Shown one piece after another: positions 38,901-50,900 of a stretch of 64,000 nt of DNA. The stretch is taken from NCBI GenBank assembly GCA_007922225.1, contig ML680047.1, positions 25,686 to 89,685 on the forward strand, written 5' to 3'. This stretch comes from Emydura subglobosa. Its lineage: Eukaryota > Chordata > Testudines > Chelidae. How positions within the stretch are numbered: position 1 is the stretch's first letter; every line of letters begins with the position of its first letter. The notes beneath the pieces were generated by a model that worked only from the letters and a program-made list of their open reading frames with translations, searched no databases and was not told the origin of the DNA. The translations under genes were made by a program, and so were the position numbers.

Positions 38901-41900
38901 AGAAGATAGCTAATGTTGTGCCACTATTAAAAAAAAGTAAACAGTAAACATGTAAACATGATCCGGGTAAATATAAGCCTGTCAGTTTGACAATAATTCT
39001 GGGCAAGAGCATGGAGCAGTTGACATGGGACTTGATTAATGAAGAATTAAAGGAGGATCACATAATTAATCCCAATCAACATGGTTTTATGGAAAATAGA
39101 TCCTGTCAGACTAATTTGATATCTTTTTTTGATGAGATTACAAGTTTGGCTGATAACAGTAACAGTGCTGATGTAATATACTTAGACTTTTGTAAGGCAT
39201 TTGACTTGGTATCACATAACATTTTGATTAAAAATCTAGAAAGATATAAAATTACCCTGGCATACATTAAATTGATTAAATGCTGGTTAACTGATAAGGT
39301 CTCAAAATGTAATTGTAAACAGGAAATCATAATTGAATGGGTGTGTTTATAGTGAAGTGGTGTAGGGTCAGTTGTTGGCCCTACACTATTTGACATTTTT
39401 TAATCAATGACCTGGAAGAAAACATCAAATCATCACTTATAAAGCTTGCAGATGACACAAAAATAGGGGGAATGGTAAATATTGAAGCGACAGGTCACTG
39501 ACAGAGCGATCTGCATTGCTTGGCAACCTGGACTCAACCAAATAATGTGTGTTTTAATATGGTTAAATGTTAATATATATATCTAGGAACAAAGAATGAT
39601 GGCCATATTTGAAGGATAGGGGGCTCTGTCCTGGGAAGCCGTGACTCTGAAAAAGATTGAGTAGGATCAGAGAGGTTATTTTACCTCCGTATTTGGCGTT
39701 GGTGCAACTGAAATACTGTGTCCAGTTCTGGTGTCCACAATTCAAGAAGGATGTTATTAAATTGGATACAAGTTCAGAGAAAAATCCCAAGAATGATTAA
39801 AGAATTAGAAAACATGCCTTATACTGACAGACACAAGGAGCTCAATCTATTTAGTTTAACAAACAGAAGGTTAAGAGATTACTTGATTACCATCTGCAAG
39901 TACCTACATGGGGAACAAATATTTAATAATAGGCTCTTCAGTCAAGCAGAGAAACGTATAACATGATCTACAGAAACTAGACAAATTCAAACCGGAAATA
40001 AGGTGCAAATTTTTAATAATGAGGATAATTAACCATTTGAACAACTAACCAATGGGCATTGTGGATTCTTCATCACTGACAATTTTTAAATCAAGATTGG
40101 ATGCTTTTCTAAAAGCTCTGTTCTAGGAATTATTTTGGGGAAAGTCACTGGCCTGTATTACACAGGAGGTCAGACTAGGTGATCACAGGGGTCTCTTCTG
40201 GCCTTGGAATTCTTTTTTATCACTACAACAAATGTTTGCATGATTCATTACACGTAACCTACCAAGGGCTAGAACCTATGGGGACCTAGTGTTTGGAGCA
40301 GCTGACAGGTGTTTGCCCTGAGCTCATGGTACATATACATGCTATCAAGCAGCATAAGGATCACTCACTTAACCAGGGAATTTCAGAGCTAGCGTTATTC
40401 AGTCAAGCGTAGTCAGTTATAAGGATCCTCTGAAATGTTCTCTTACCTCTCAAACTTGGCAAGGATATCAGCAACAATTACCCGACTCTCAATGGCCCTG
40501 TCCATGTGTTGATTGCGTTCAAAGAGGGCAAACATATTACGACTGTCCTCCATGGCAAGCCCTCGGATCAGCTTCTCAACGACCTGCAGGGAAGAGAGAT
40601 CAGACACCTTAGGTATTATCACTCACACAGAAGTCTGCCTTTAAAATAGGAAGAATGAGCCCCAACGCTACTCCTCCCCCTAGAGCTCCAAATCTATTTA
40701 AATCACGTGCAAGAGAATGTCAGGGTTACTTCAATCAACAAGAGTCCAAAGGCAAGCAGGATTCTGTTAAATTAATTTTTTCATAGAGTCATAGATTTAA
40801 GGCCAGAAGGAACCATTACATCATCTAGTCAGACCGCCTGTATATCACAGGCCTGGGAATTTCACCCAATTACCCCTGTTTTGAGCCCAATAACTTGAGT
40901 TTGACTAAAGCATAATTTTCAAAGAAACATCCAGTCTTGATCTGGAGACATCAAGAGATGGAGACTCCACCACTTCCATTGGGAGTTTGTTCCAATGCTT
41001 AGGAACTTCCAGAAAGTGTTTCTGAACATCCAATAACCATTCTCTCTCTGTGGGTTCTTTTATGTCTCTCATCACCATAGCAGCTGAGAACTGCAGTTGA
41101 ATGGCAGCAAGGACTCCCCGTCAAAAAGTTTAGCCAGACACTCTCAGGCATCCTGCCCACTACAGCCACCTATCCTATTACTTCCCCGCACCAATTAATA
41201 CTACCTATGCTATTACCTCTCCTGCACTGGTGTGGGAGTTGATGGTGATTTTACAGGAGCCACCGCCATGGCAGTACACAGTTGTAGTCATTTCTTCACG
41301 AGTGAGGAGAGCCAGTATTTCCTCCTGGGATGGCACAAACTCCCTGGTCTTGGTTCTCTTCAGGGACTCACTGATGAACTGGGCATATCTGTCTATTTCC
41401 GTGCCTGGGAAGAGCTCTCTTATTCTAATTATAAAGAAAAGCAGAGAAGCTGTTACGTAGTGAACAGAAGAACATGCCCAAGTACTGACAGATTTCTACA
41501 TAGCATGGATTGCCATAAGCACAGAAGCCCACAGAAAAGTGTTGCCAAATACAGCCATACAAAAAAAGGCCTGGATCCACAAAGGGACTTAGGCATTGCA
41601 ATGCTCAGTGTCATGATGCCTAATATTTAGGTGCCTAGAAAATTCATGGAACAACAATGGGATCCACAAAGCCTGAGTTAGGCACCTAAGCTCCCCACAT
41701 AATGAATGGGGGAGAGAGAGGCCTGAGAATGGGATCCACAAAAGCCAGTATGCTAGGCAGGGAACTGCCTAAGTTAGCCAATGGGAGGAGTATCCCCTAA
41801 AGCCCTGCCCCATCAATGAATTAGGCATCTAAATCTGGATTGCAGGAAGGCTCCTTCCTGTTTGTGGTCCACAGTCAGGAGCCTCTCCCCTGGAGTCAGG

Positions 41901-44900
41901 CAGCTTAGATGCCTAAGTTGGTTCTTGTAAGAATGAGTTAGGTAGTTGCCTTACTCAACACAAAATGGACAGAGGAGCAAGAGGTGGTTACCCCCCTTAT
42001 AAAGGACCTTGTAACTGTTGTTCTTCGAGATGTGTCGTTCATTCCCATTCCATTCTAGGTGCATGTGTGCCCAGAAATTTTTTGCCTTAGCAGTATTCGT
42101 AGGAGCTGATGCTGGCATCCTCTGGTGCCCTGTGCTCCTGCGTTGGTATATAAGGCGCTGCCAGCCCTGCATCCTCTCAGTTCCTTCTTGTCGGCAACCC
42201 CAGCAGCAGGGATGGAAGGCAGGTCATGGAATGGACATGAGCAACACATCTCAAAGAACAATAGTTACAAGGTGAGGAACCATCCTTTCTTCTTTGAATA
42301 TTTGCTCATGTCGATTTCATTCTAGGTGACTGACAAGCAGTATTTCTAGTGGCGGGTTCAGACTTCACAGATGTGCCATCTGCAGCACTGCTTTCCTGAA
42401 GCTGGCACCATCCCGGGCCTGATGCATAATGGCGTAATGGGATGACAAAGTATGGGTCAGGTAGCAGCTCTCCAGCTCTCCTGGATAGGTACCTGTGCGG
42501 CCCAGCTAAGGGAGAGGGAGGGGCAGCAGAAGGCTCTGCAAGAGGCAATGTGAGAAAGGCCAGCAGGAAGCACTGCGGTGGTGAGCAGGAACCCGTTACA
42601 AGGATGCATGGGGGAACTCTAAGCATATGTCCAGGCTGTGTCTGCTTGGGAGGTATACTGAGGTCAGCCACAACTGCAGAGAACTGAGCCTTAGACATGC
42701 GTGGCGCACCATGTAAGTGCAGGCCACCATGTGCCCTAACAGTCTGAGGCAGGTTCATGCAGTTGTGGGAGGGGAAGTCTGAACGTGCATAATGAGATCC
42801 GACATGGCTCAGAATCGAGGTTCCAGGAGGCAGAATCGAGATTGCTCCTGTACACTCTAGCACTGGAGAGGGACAGGGTTGATTTCTGCTTGTTTATGAG
42901 TAGGCCTAGGCACCACAGGTGGCCCTTGTTAGGTTGAGGTTGCGTTGGACCTGTGCTTGCGACCTGCTCCTGATGAGCCAGTCACCTAGGTAAGGGTAGA
43001 GCTGTATTCCCCACCATGCACTTTGTGAAAACCTTTGGGGCGGAAAGTCCGAAAGGCAGAGCCATGAACTGATAATGGCTTTGTTTCACCACAAACCGGA
43101 GGAATCTCCTGTCGCCAGGAAAAACTGAGATATGGAAATATGCATCTTTTAGGTCAAGGGCAGTATATCAGTCCCCTGGATCCAAGGAAGGAATGATGAA
43201 GGCTAGGAAGACCATGCGGAACTTCAGCCTCTTGGGAAATTGAGGCAGTACAGGTCTAGAATAGGTCTGAGACCTCCTTTGGCTTTGGGGAAAACGAAAT
43301 GGCAAGAGTTAGAACTCTTTTTCTTCCATGTCCTGAGGGACTGTCTACGGTGCCCATCCGCTGGAGACCTTGCACCTCCTGAAAAAGAAGTTGCTCGTGA
43401 GAAGGGTCCCTGAAGAGGCACAGGGAAGGAAAGTGGTAGCGAGGTAAACTGAAAGGTGTAGCGTGACTCTATGGTATTGAGGATCCAGTCGTCTGAAGTG
43501 ATCTGGGCCCAAGCAGGAAAGAAGGGGAACAGGCGGTTTGAAAACTAGCGGGCTGGATACTGAAATGGAGCTGGGGCATTGTCCTCAAGCGCACTTTCAA
43601 AATGATTGTCTCTGCCAGTCGGATGATGCGAGAGGCCTGATTGGGTCGTGGAGGAGGTCGGAGAGGGATGACGACGCTTAAAACTTCTATCCCTATCCTT
43701 TCTCCTATAGGAGACATATCAGGAAGGCCTTGAAAATCTGGGTTGCTGTGGTGGAGGCCAGAACTGCCTCCTAGAGGTCTGTGGCACATGCTGGCATAGC
43801 GAGCACAGGTGGCCCTAGAATCCTTAAGGCGGTGGAGCCTTGCATCAGTCTGATCTGAAAAGAGGGCATTGCCTTCAAATGGGAGGTCTTGGATGTACTG
43901 CCGCACCTCCTGACACAGCCCTGATGACTGCAGCCATGAGCACCCTGCAATCAAGACCGCAGATGCCACTGACCTTGCCGCTGAACCCACGGCATTTAGC
44001 ACCATCTGCAGGGCAGCCCTGGCTATGGCTCTACCCTCTTCTAAGATGGAGGCAAACTCCTGTCTGGACTCATGAGGAAGCAGTTCTTTGAATTTCAATA
44101 GGGAGTCCCTGATATTATAATTATACCACCCCAGCAATGCTTGCTGGTTGGCGATCCTGAACTGCAAACTGGCTGTGAAGTAAACTTTCCTTTCAAACAA
44201 GTCCAGTTTCTTTGAGTCCTTGTTTTTTTGTGATTGAGCTTGCATGACCCTGCCTATCTCTCGTTTGCCATTGCTACCCCTAAGAAACCCAGGATGAGAG
44301 AAGAGATATTCAAGCTCTTTTGTTGGGACATAATATTTCTTTTCAGCCCTCTTTGATGTAGGTGGTAGGAATGATGGAGTCTGCCACAGTATCTTAACCA
44401 TTCTGAATACTTCGTCATGCACTGTTAGTGCGACCCTAGCCAGCACCGCAGCTGCCAGTACAGCAAAGAGGTTGTTCGTGAGTTCAAGCTCCTCTGTGTA
44501 CAGGCCCAAATTGGACGCCACCCTTTTGAGGAGTTCCTGGTGGGCCCGAAGATCATCCAGTGGGATTGAGGGGGCTGCAGCAGCTATTGCCTCATCAGGA
44601 GATTAGGAAGATGATAGTAGCGTCATGGATGGGGAAGGTATTTCCTCCTCCTGTGGCCGGGTCGGGGAGGTGTGTGGCTGCTGCTGTCTGGCCCTGTGAT
44701 TTTGATACCAGGGTCAGAAGCCGAGCCCTTGCTCTCTGCTGGGACCACTGGTGCCGTGGACCATTTACCTGACAATTGATAAGAGAAGTCCCGGAGCTCC
44801 AGGAATTACCCACAGATTCCAATAGGGTCACTGAACTGGCTATTGCCTTGGGGCCATCCTGTGATTGCAGGCCCCGCACCTGTCACTTGTGGCCCTGGTT

Positions 44901-47900
44901 GTCGATGCTGATGTGATCGGGCAGTAGGTGCCCCTTCAGAGCCTGAGGATGACGCATCTTTGCTTGGGGACCACAGCAGAGCTGTTGGTGCCCTCTTCCC
45001 CTAGCCACTGTGTGGAGCTGGGTAATGATGTCGCGGGGAGCAGGATAGGCACTGGTCATTGTAGGTATAGTACTGCTCTGGTGGAGAGCATCAGTGATGT
45101 GGCAAATAATGTGGTGCTGGGAACTGAGGTGCTGGGGAACGGTGCCGGGGGTCCTGTGTCTGGTGCCATACTGACAGCAATCAACATTGGGAGGGCAATG
45201 ACTGGTACTGAGGCGAGCTGGACTAGGTAACTCCCATCTGGAGATAGTTGAGGGCTGGGAGTGTGTTGTTGGGGACCAGTTTTACAACAGTAGTGATCTT
45301 CTTTGGGCTGGTGACTGGGGCGTTATGGACCGGTGACTCTCAGACGACCACCTCGGTGGCTCCATCACAGGCCTTCCCTTGGACATTGGCACCTGTGCTG
45401 ACTCTGGTACCAGCGGGAGGACTCTAGGCATAGGTGGCAAAGGCAGGACCATAAGGTCCTTGGCTGCCTAGAATGCCTCTGGCGTTGATAGCACTAATAG
45501 TTGGGGTCCCCTTCTGCTCCCAGGAGTCAAAGGTAGTTCCCTCAGCAGACTAACAGCTCTAGGAGGAGACGTCGCCTCCTGACTCCCCAATGTGGGTCCT
45601 GTGCCTGGTGAATGGCCTCTCTCCGAGAGTTGTTTCTTCTTCAGTATGGGTGACATGGAGCGGTGCTGAGAAGGGGCTGGTGCCAGAGGTGCACTCTGTA
45701 CTGATGCGCTTGGCACAGAATCAGTATGGGATGGTTCTGAAGCCAGTCTCCATCAACGGGGATTTTAGGCATATGTCCCTGTCCTTTTGGGTTTGAGGTT
45801 TGAAGCCCTTGCAAATTTTACACTTCTCCCTTCTGTGCATTTCTCCCAAGCACTTCATACAGCTATCATGGGGGGTCATTGAGCGGGAAGGACTTATGAC
45901 AAGAATTACAGGGTTTAAAGCCCGGAGAACAGGGCATGCCCTGCCTGCGGCAACGACTCTAATGAGACAACTATACCTATTTTTTTAACTATATACAGCA
46001 AGAAACAAAAAAGCTATAGTAGAACTATGAGACAAGAACTATGGAGCATTTGCAAATGCAAGAGAAGGAAGGCGTTCCAGTAACTGTCACAGGTGGAAAA
46101 CAGGACCTGAGAGGGTGCAGGCCTGGTGGCGCCTTATATATCAACACATGAGCACGGGGCTCCAGAGGGCACCAGAGCCGGCCCCTACAGATACTGCTAA
46201 GGCAAAAGATTTCCAGTGACTGTGCATGTGGGTGTACACACACCTAGAATGGACTAAACATAAGCAGGCACTCAAAAACTGGTTAGAACATTCATCCAGG
46301 GGAGACAGATTTTATTCTCCCCCTCTTTCTGAAGGGGAGAAAGGATTTGAATAGGGGTCTCCCTTATCTTTCAGGAGAGTACTCTAACCACTGGGCTATG
46401 GGATATTCTGATGTACGACTCCCTCAACTTCTCCTGTTGATGCTGTTCCATTGTGTTTAAATTTATAAAGAGTCAAAGATAGAGAGAGAGAGAGAGAGAG
46501 AGTGATCAAGAAAGAGAAAATAGCCCCGTGGTTAGAGCTGTGACGCTGGCAGGCCAGGTTCCAGCTCTTGCCATTAGCTAAAAACTGACACACTCATAGC
46601 TGGAGATCAGAGCAGTTCACTTGTATGTTAGTTTTCCCAAAATAGCTATTAGTTTTATATGAATGTATTTAGTGTTTAGACTCTATGGAATGCTTGTAAG
46701 TTGCTGCATTAATTAATTTCACTTGTAATGTCTATATACCAGGCTATAAGAAAATATCTAAGTTTTGCTTTATAACTTTGAAAATGCTTGCTCTGAATTT
46801 GTGAACCTAGGCCTGGGAATCATCCCACCAGCCCATCCAGGAACACTATCAAAATTTAAGTGGGCCATTATAAGACCAAAGCTTTATTAATCACTCCATC
46901 CACCCATGGACAAGTATGTGCAAAAGGTTTTACCCCATCACTTCGAATGCTAGAGGAGAGAAATAAAAACAGTTGATGTGAAGATTTTTCATCTCTTTCC
47001 TGTTTGAACTCTCACAGGTCTAGAGACACAAAAAGATCCCAGAGATCCCAGAGGGCACCCTGAAAGCCACTTTGAACTGACAGATCTCTACAAATATGTT
47101 ACTCATAGGATGTAGATGGTAACTCATTTGTGTGTATATGTTTGCTTGCTTTTGTAGTAGACAAGTGAGAGCCTGAGACATGAGGCCTACTCTAACAGGC
47201 CAGGTATGAGGCCTGAGCTAAAGTAATAATCAAGCCCTGCTGTTATAAAGCAAAGTTAGCAGAAGTCATGGTGTGAATGCTGGCAGGCTCACAGTAAGTG
47301 GCAAGAACAGAGCTGATACACACATTCCTAAAGAAGTACTAGGTACAGAACACTCATGCAGGCACATTCCAGAAAGGTACCAGAACATCCCAATACCCCA
47401 CAGATAATGAGGGCTTACTGACCTCTCAGAATGACAAAATGATGGATAGAGATGTTTTGGCTGAGCCATCTGGTACAAGGTATCTTACCACATCAGAGGG
47501 TGGCAACTACACACATCAGAGTGGCAATACTCAACTTGTTTGTATTAGTGTATAAAGGAGGGTCTCAAAGGGAGTGTCTTGGTCCAGCCGAGGGGGAAAC
47601 AGAAAGTCCCATCGTTTATTGAGCTGTACTAGGACCATGCTTTGTCTACAATAAACCTGGCCTGGCGCCTTCGTGACCGAAATGGATCTCTGGTTTTACT
47701 GGATAATCCAGTCATGGTTTGATGTATCAATTATCTGCACAGAGCTGGGACAGCATACACACTGGGAGAACACATGTGCAGCCAACAACTGACAGCACTG
47801 GACCCCTACCTCTGATCTGGTAAGTAAACGAGCTGTCTTCTATAGGAATTGCAATATAACATGACAGAAAATCATGAGGTGGGTAACCCTCTTATCCCTT

Positions 47901-50900
47901 CTCTGCAAATCCCCCCAGAGTTTAAAAAGGTATGGAGAACTCGCTGGGTTGCCAGCAAAAGAGGTCCATATGAATTTAAAGAAGATAGTGGGGAAGAAAT
48001 ATGAAATGGAATTTGTAAGGCTAGGGCAGAGACTGTAGCCTGGGAAAATAAGAGTAAAAAAAAACATGCCACAAAATTGTTGAGGCAACTGACAGAAACT
48101 AAGAAAGAGTTAAAAGAATTAAGAAAAGCAACAGAGCCCTGGAACGCGCCCACTCTCCTGGCAGAGCAGCAAGCAGTCCAGACACATTATACGTTGCAAC
48201 AAGCACAGGAACAGAATAAAACAGTAAAAAAAATCTGTGAAAAAGAGAAGTGCCATCCCCTGTTATAAATATTTGTGATCTACCTCAGGCTTCAGGTAGC
48301 TATACTGTGCCTGACGAATGGGGACAGAAATGGAAAAAGGTGGCCCTAGCAAAATAAAAAAGTGAAGCAGGGGATACCACATTGCAACCACCACCATATG
48401 ATAAAAGCAAGGTTCCAGTAAAACTTAAACCAAGACCTAGGCCTGGTCTACACTAGAGAGCTTTGTCGACAAAAGTCAGGTTTTTCTAAAAAAAACAGTG
48501 CTGGAGCACACCCTACAATCACCCCCTGCTGACAAACTGCCCTGTTATTTCGACAAAATAAAACCACTTTGAAGAGAGGTGTAGGGCTTTTGTCAGCAGA
48601 GCTAGGGCAACGCAGTGTCAGTGTAGACATTGCATCCCCTTACAGTGGTGGAGAGGCTGTCATTCTTATCAATTTCACTGATCTGGGCGTGGGGCGAGAA
48701 GCCCTGTCCGCTGCAAGCCTGGGGCAGCTGTTTCCTGGCTCCCAGCTGCAAACCGGGACCAAGCAAGCCACAGACAGCTGGAGCCCAGCTCTTGGCTACG
48801 AGCCGGGATTGGACGGGATGTAGCAGGGAGTGGCTGCTGCCCACTGCGAGCTGGAACGCGGGCAGCTGGAGCCTGGCTCCTGGCTGCGAACCAGGACTAA
48901 GCAGGACATGGGCAGCTGTTGCCTGGCTCCCTGCTCTGGGGCAGGATGCATGCAGCTGCTGTCCGGCTCCCGGCTGCGAGCCAGGACCGAGTAGCTGCAG
49001 CCTAGTTATTGGCTCAAAGCTCGGACGCAAGCAGCTGCCACCTGGCTCCCAGCTGCGAGCCAGGACTGAGCAGGACGTGTCCCGGCTCCAAGCTAGGACC
49101 AGGTGGGACGTGGCAGCTGCAGCCACGCTCCCAGCTGGGATCAGGGAGGGGAGAAGTGCCCGCACGGCAGCTCCCAGCTGGGACCAGGGAGTAGTGGGGG
49201 ACAGCCGACAAGGAGCTCAGGAGAGATGAGTCTTTCAGCTCCTCACACTGCCACTTAGGTTGGTGGAAGTGCTCATGATAACTGACCCAAGGAGAGCAGT
49301 CTGGATGTGAGCCACCACTGTAATCATAGCGGTGGCTGAAAATCAACATATCTTATGTCAACTTATTTTTCTAGTGTAGACAAGGCCTTAGACTGATGCC
49401 TGTCAGAACGGGAGAAGTAAGTGAACAGGAGGGAGAAGTAGCAAACAATACTTTCACTGGACTGGTAAATCAGATAAAGGAGAAAAATGGAACAGTTCAC
49501 AGAGCACATTAGAAGACAGGAGATGCGACTTGATCGCAGGGGAATGGACAGAAAAAAACTGAAAGTGAAAAACAGAATAAGCAATTTAACATCTAGAATT
49601 AATGCACTAAACTCATGGAGTTGCCCAGAAACAGTTAACTACAGCAGGCAAGGGCACTCCTGCAATCCATTTGGCATGCAGAAAAAGGCAACAGACACCG
49701 GGAGAACAAATTCAGATTTTGCAAGAGCAGATAATGATCCCCCTCTCCTCTCAGAGCCAGGATAAAAACGAGAGGTGCAGGTTCCCAACTGCCTTAACCC
49801 ACCCCCTCTCTTCACTCAGAGCTATTAATACAAACCAGGTACAAGCTTTACTTTAAATAAATCCTGTAAGCTAATTATTTTAACCCATCAGGGAAACTAC
49901 AGAAGTGTGCTGCTTGCCTGGAGCTAGGATTCAGGATGTGATGGAGAGATTGCCAAGACTCATCAAGTCCTCAGACCGCTACCCCTTCCTACTTCTTCAC
50001 GTGAGCACCAATGACACTGCCAAGAACGATCTTGAGCAGATCACTGCGGACTATGTGGCTCTGGGAAGAAGGATAAAGGAGTTTGACGCGCAAGTGGTGT
50101 TCTCATCCATCCTCCCTGTTGAAGGAAAAGGCTCAGGTAGGGACCTTCGCATTGCGGAAGTAAATGCGTGGTTACACAGGTGGTGTCGGAGAAGGGGCTT
50201 TGGATTCTTCGATCATGGGATGTTGTTCCACGAAGAAGGATTAGGACCTGGGGGTAACGGTGGATAAAAAGCTGGATATGAGTCAGCAGTGTGCCCTGGT
50301 TGTCAAGAAGGCTAATGGCATATTGGGCTGCATTAGGAGGGGCATTGCCAGCAGGTCACGGGAAGTGATTATTCCCCTCTATTCAGCATTGGTGAGGCCG
50401 CATTTAGAATATTGTGTCCAGTTTTGGGCCCCCCACTACAAAAAGGATGTGGACAAGTTAGAGAGAGTGCAGCGGAGGGCAACAAAAATGATTAGGGGGC
50501 TGGAGCACAGGACTTATGAGGAGAGGCTGAGGGAACTAGGCTTGTTTAGTCTGCAAAAGAGAAGAATGAGGGGGGATTTGATAGCGGCCTTTAACTACCT
50601 GAAAGGGGGTTCCAGGGAGGATGGGGCTAGGCTGTTCTCGGTGGTGGCAGATGACAGAACAAGGAGCAACGGTCTCAAGTTGCAGGGCGGGAGGTCTAGG
50701 TTGGACATTAGGAAAACGTTTTTTACTAGGAGGGTGATGAAGCACTGGAATGGGTTACCTAGGGAGGTGGTGGAATCTCCATCCTTAGAGGTTTTTAAGC
50801 TGAGGCTTGACAAAGCCCTGGCTGGGATGATATAGCTGAGGTTAGTCCTGCTTTGAGCAGGGGGGGTTGGACTAGATGACCTCCTGAGGTCCCTTCCAAC

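Larger units (their letters stand above)
42008..46260 (-). mobile_element. DIRS-type retrotransposon, internally deleted, second copy
   Basis: Ends match as inverted repeats: CATTCTAGGTGCATGTG..TTTTGCCTTAGCAGTATTCG at 42050-42110 pairs with 46185-46255. A second small inverted pair (TTGTAACTGTTGTTCTTCGA, 42010; CAAAGAACAATAGTTACAAG, 42252) lies at the left end, as DIRS termini do. On the minus strand the order is ORF1 (44521-43469), RT (43421-42900) and an RNase H region remnant (42863-42306). The tyrosine recombinase is absent, so the copy could not have moved by itself. Confidence 0.85.
47800..49870 (+). pseudogene. Retroviral gag-like remnant, split by a DNA element
   Basis: After the LTR an AG-rich leader gives way to charged coding remnants: [14 protein letters not shown] (about 47920), [20 protein letters not shown] (48077-48140) and, after the insertion at 48440-49387, [20 protein letters not shown] (49487-49545). 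It reads as coiled-coil gag/matrix-type protein with frame breaks. No protease, polymerase or envelope follows: a CR1 takes over at 49880. Which retrovirus class it belongs to I cannot say. Confidence 0.5.

Noticed and set aside
46343..46399. Functional tRNA gene
   Set aside because: A- and B-box-like motifs are present but no acceptor or anticodon stem could be paired.
48569..49229. Overlapping frames of 187 and 199 codons on opposite strands
   Set aside because: Both are readings of the 50-bp GC-rich minisatellite.
47800..49870. Intact endogenous retrovirus
   Set aside because: Only one LTR and gag-like scraps are visible; no protease, polymerase or envelope, and a CR1 follows at once.
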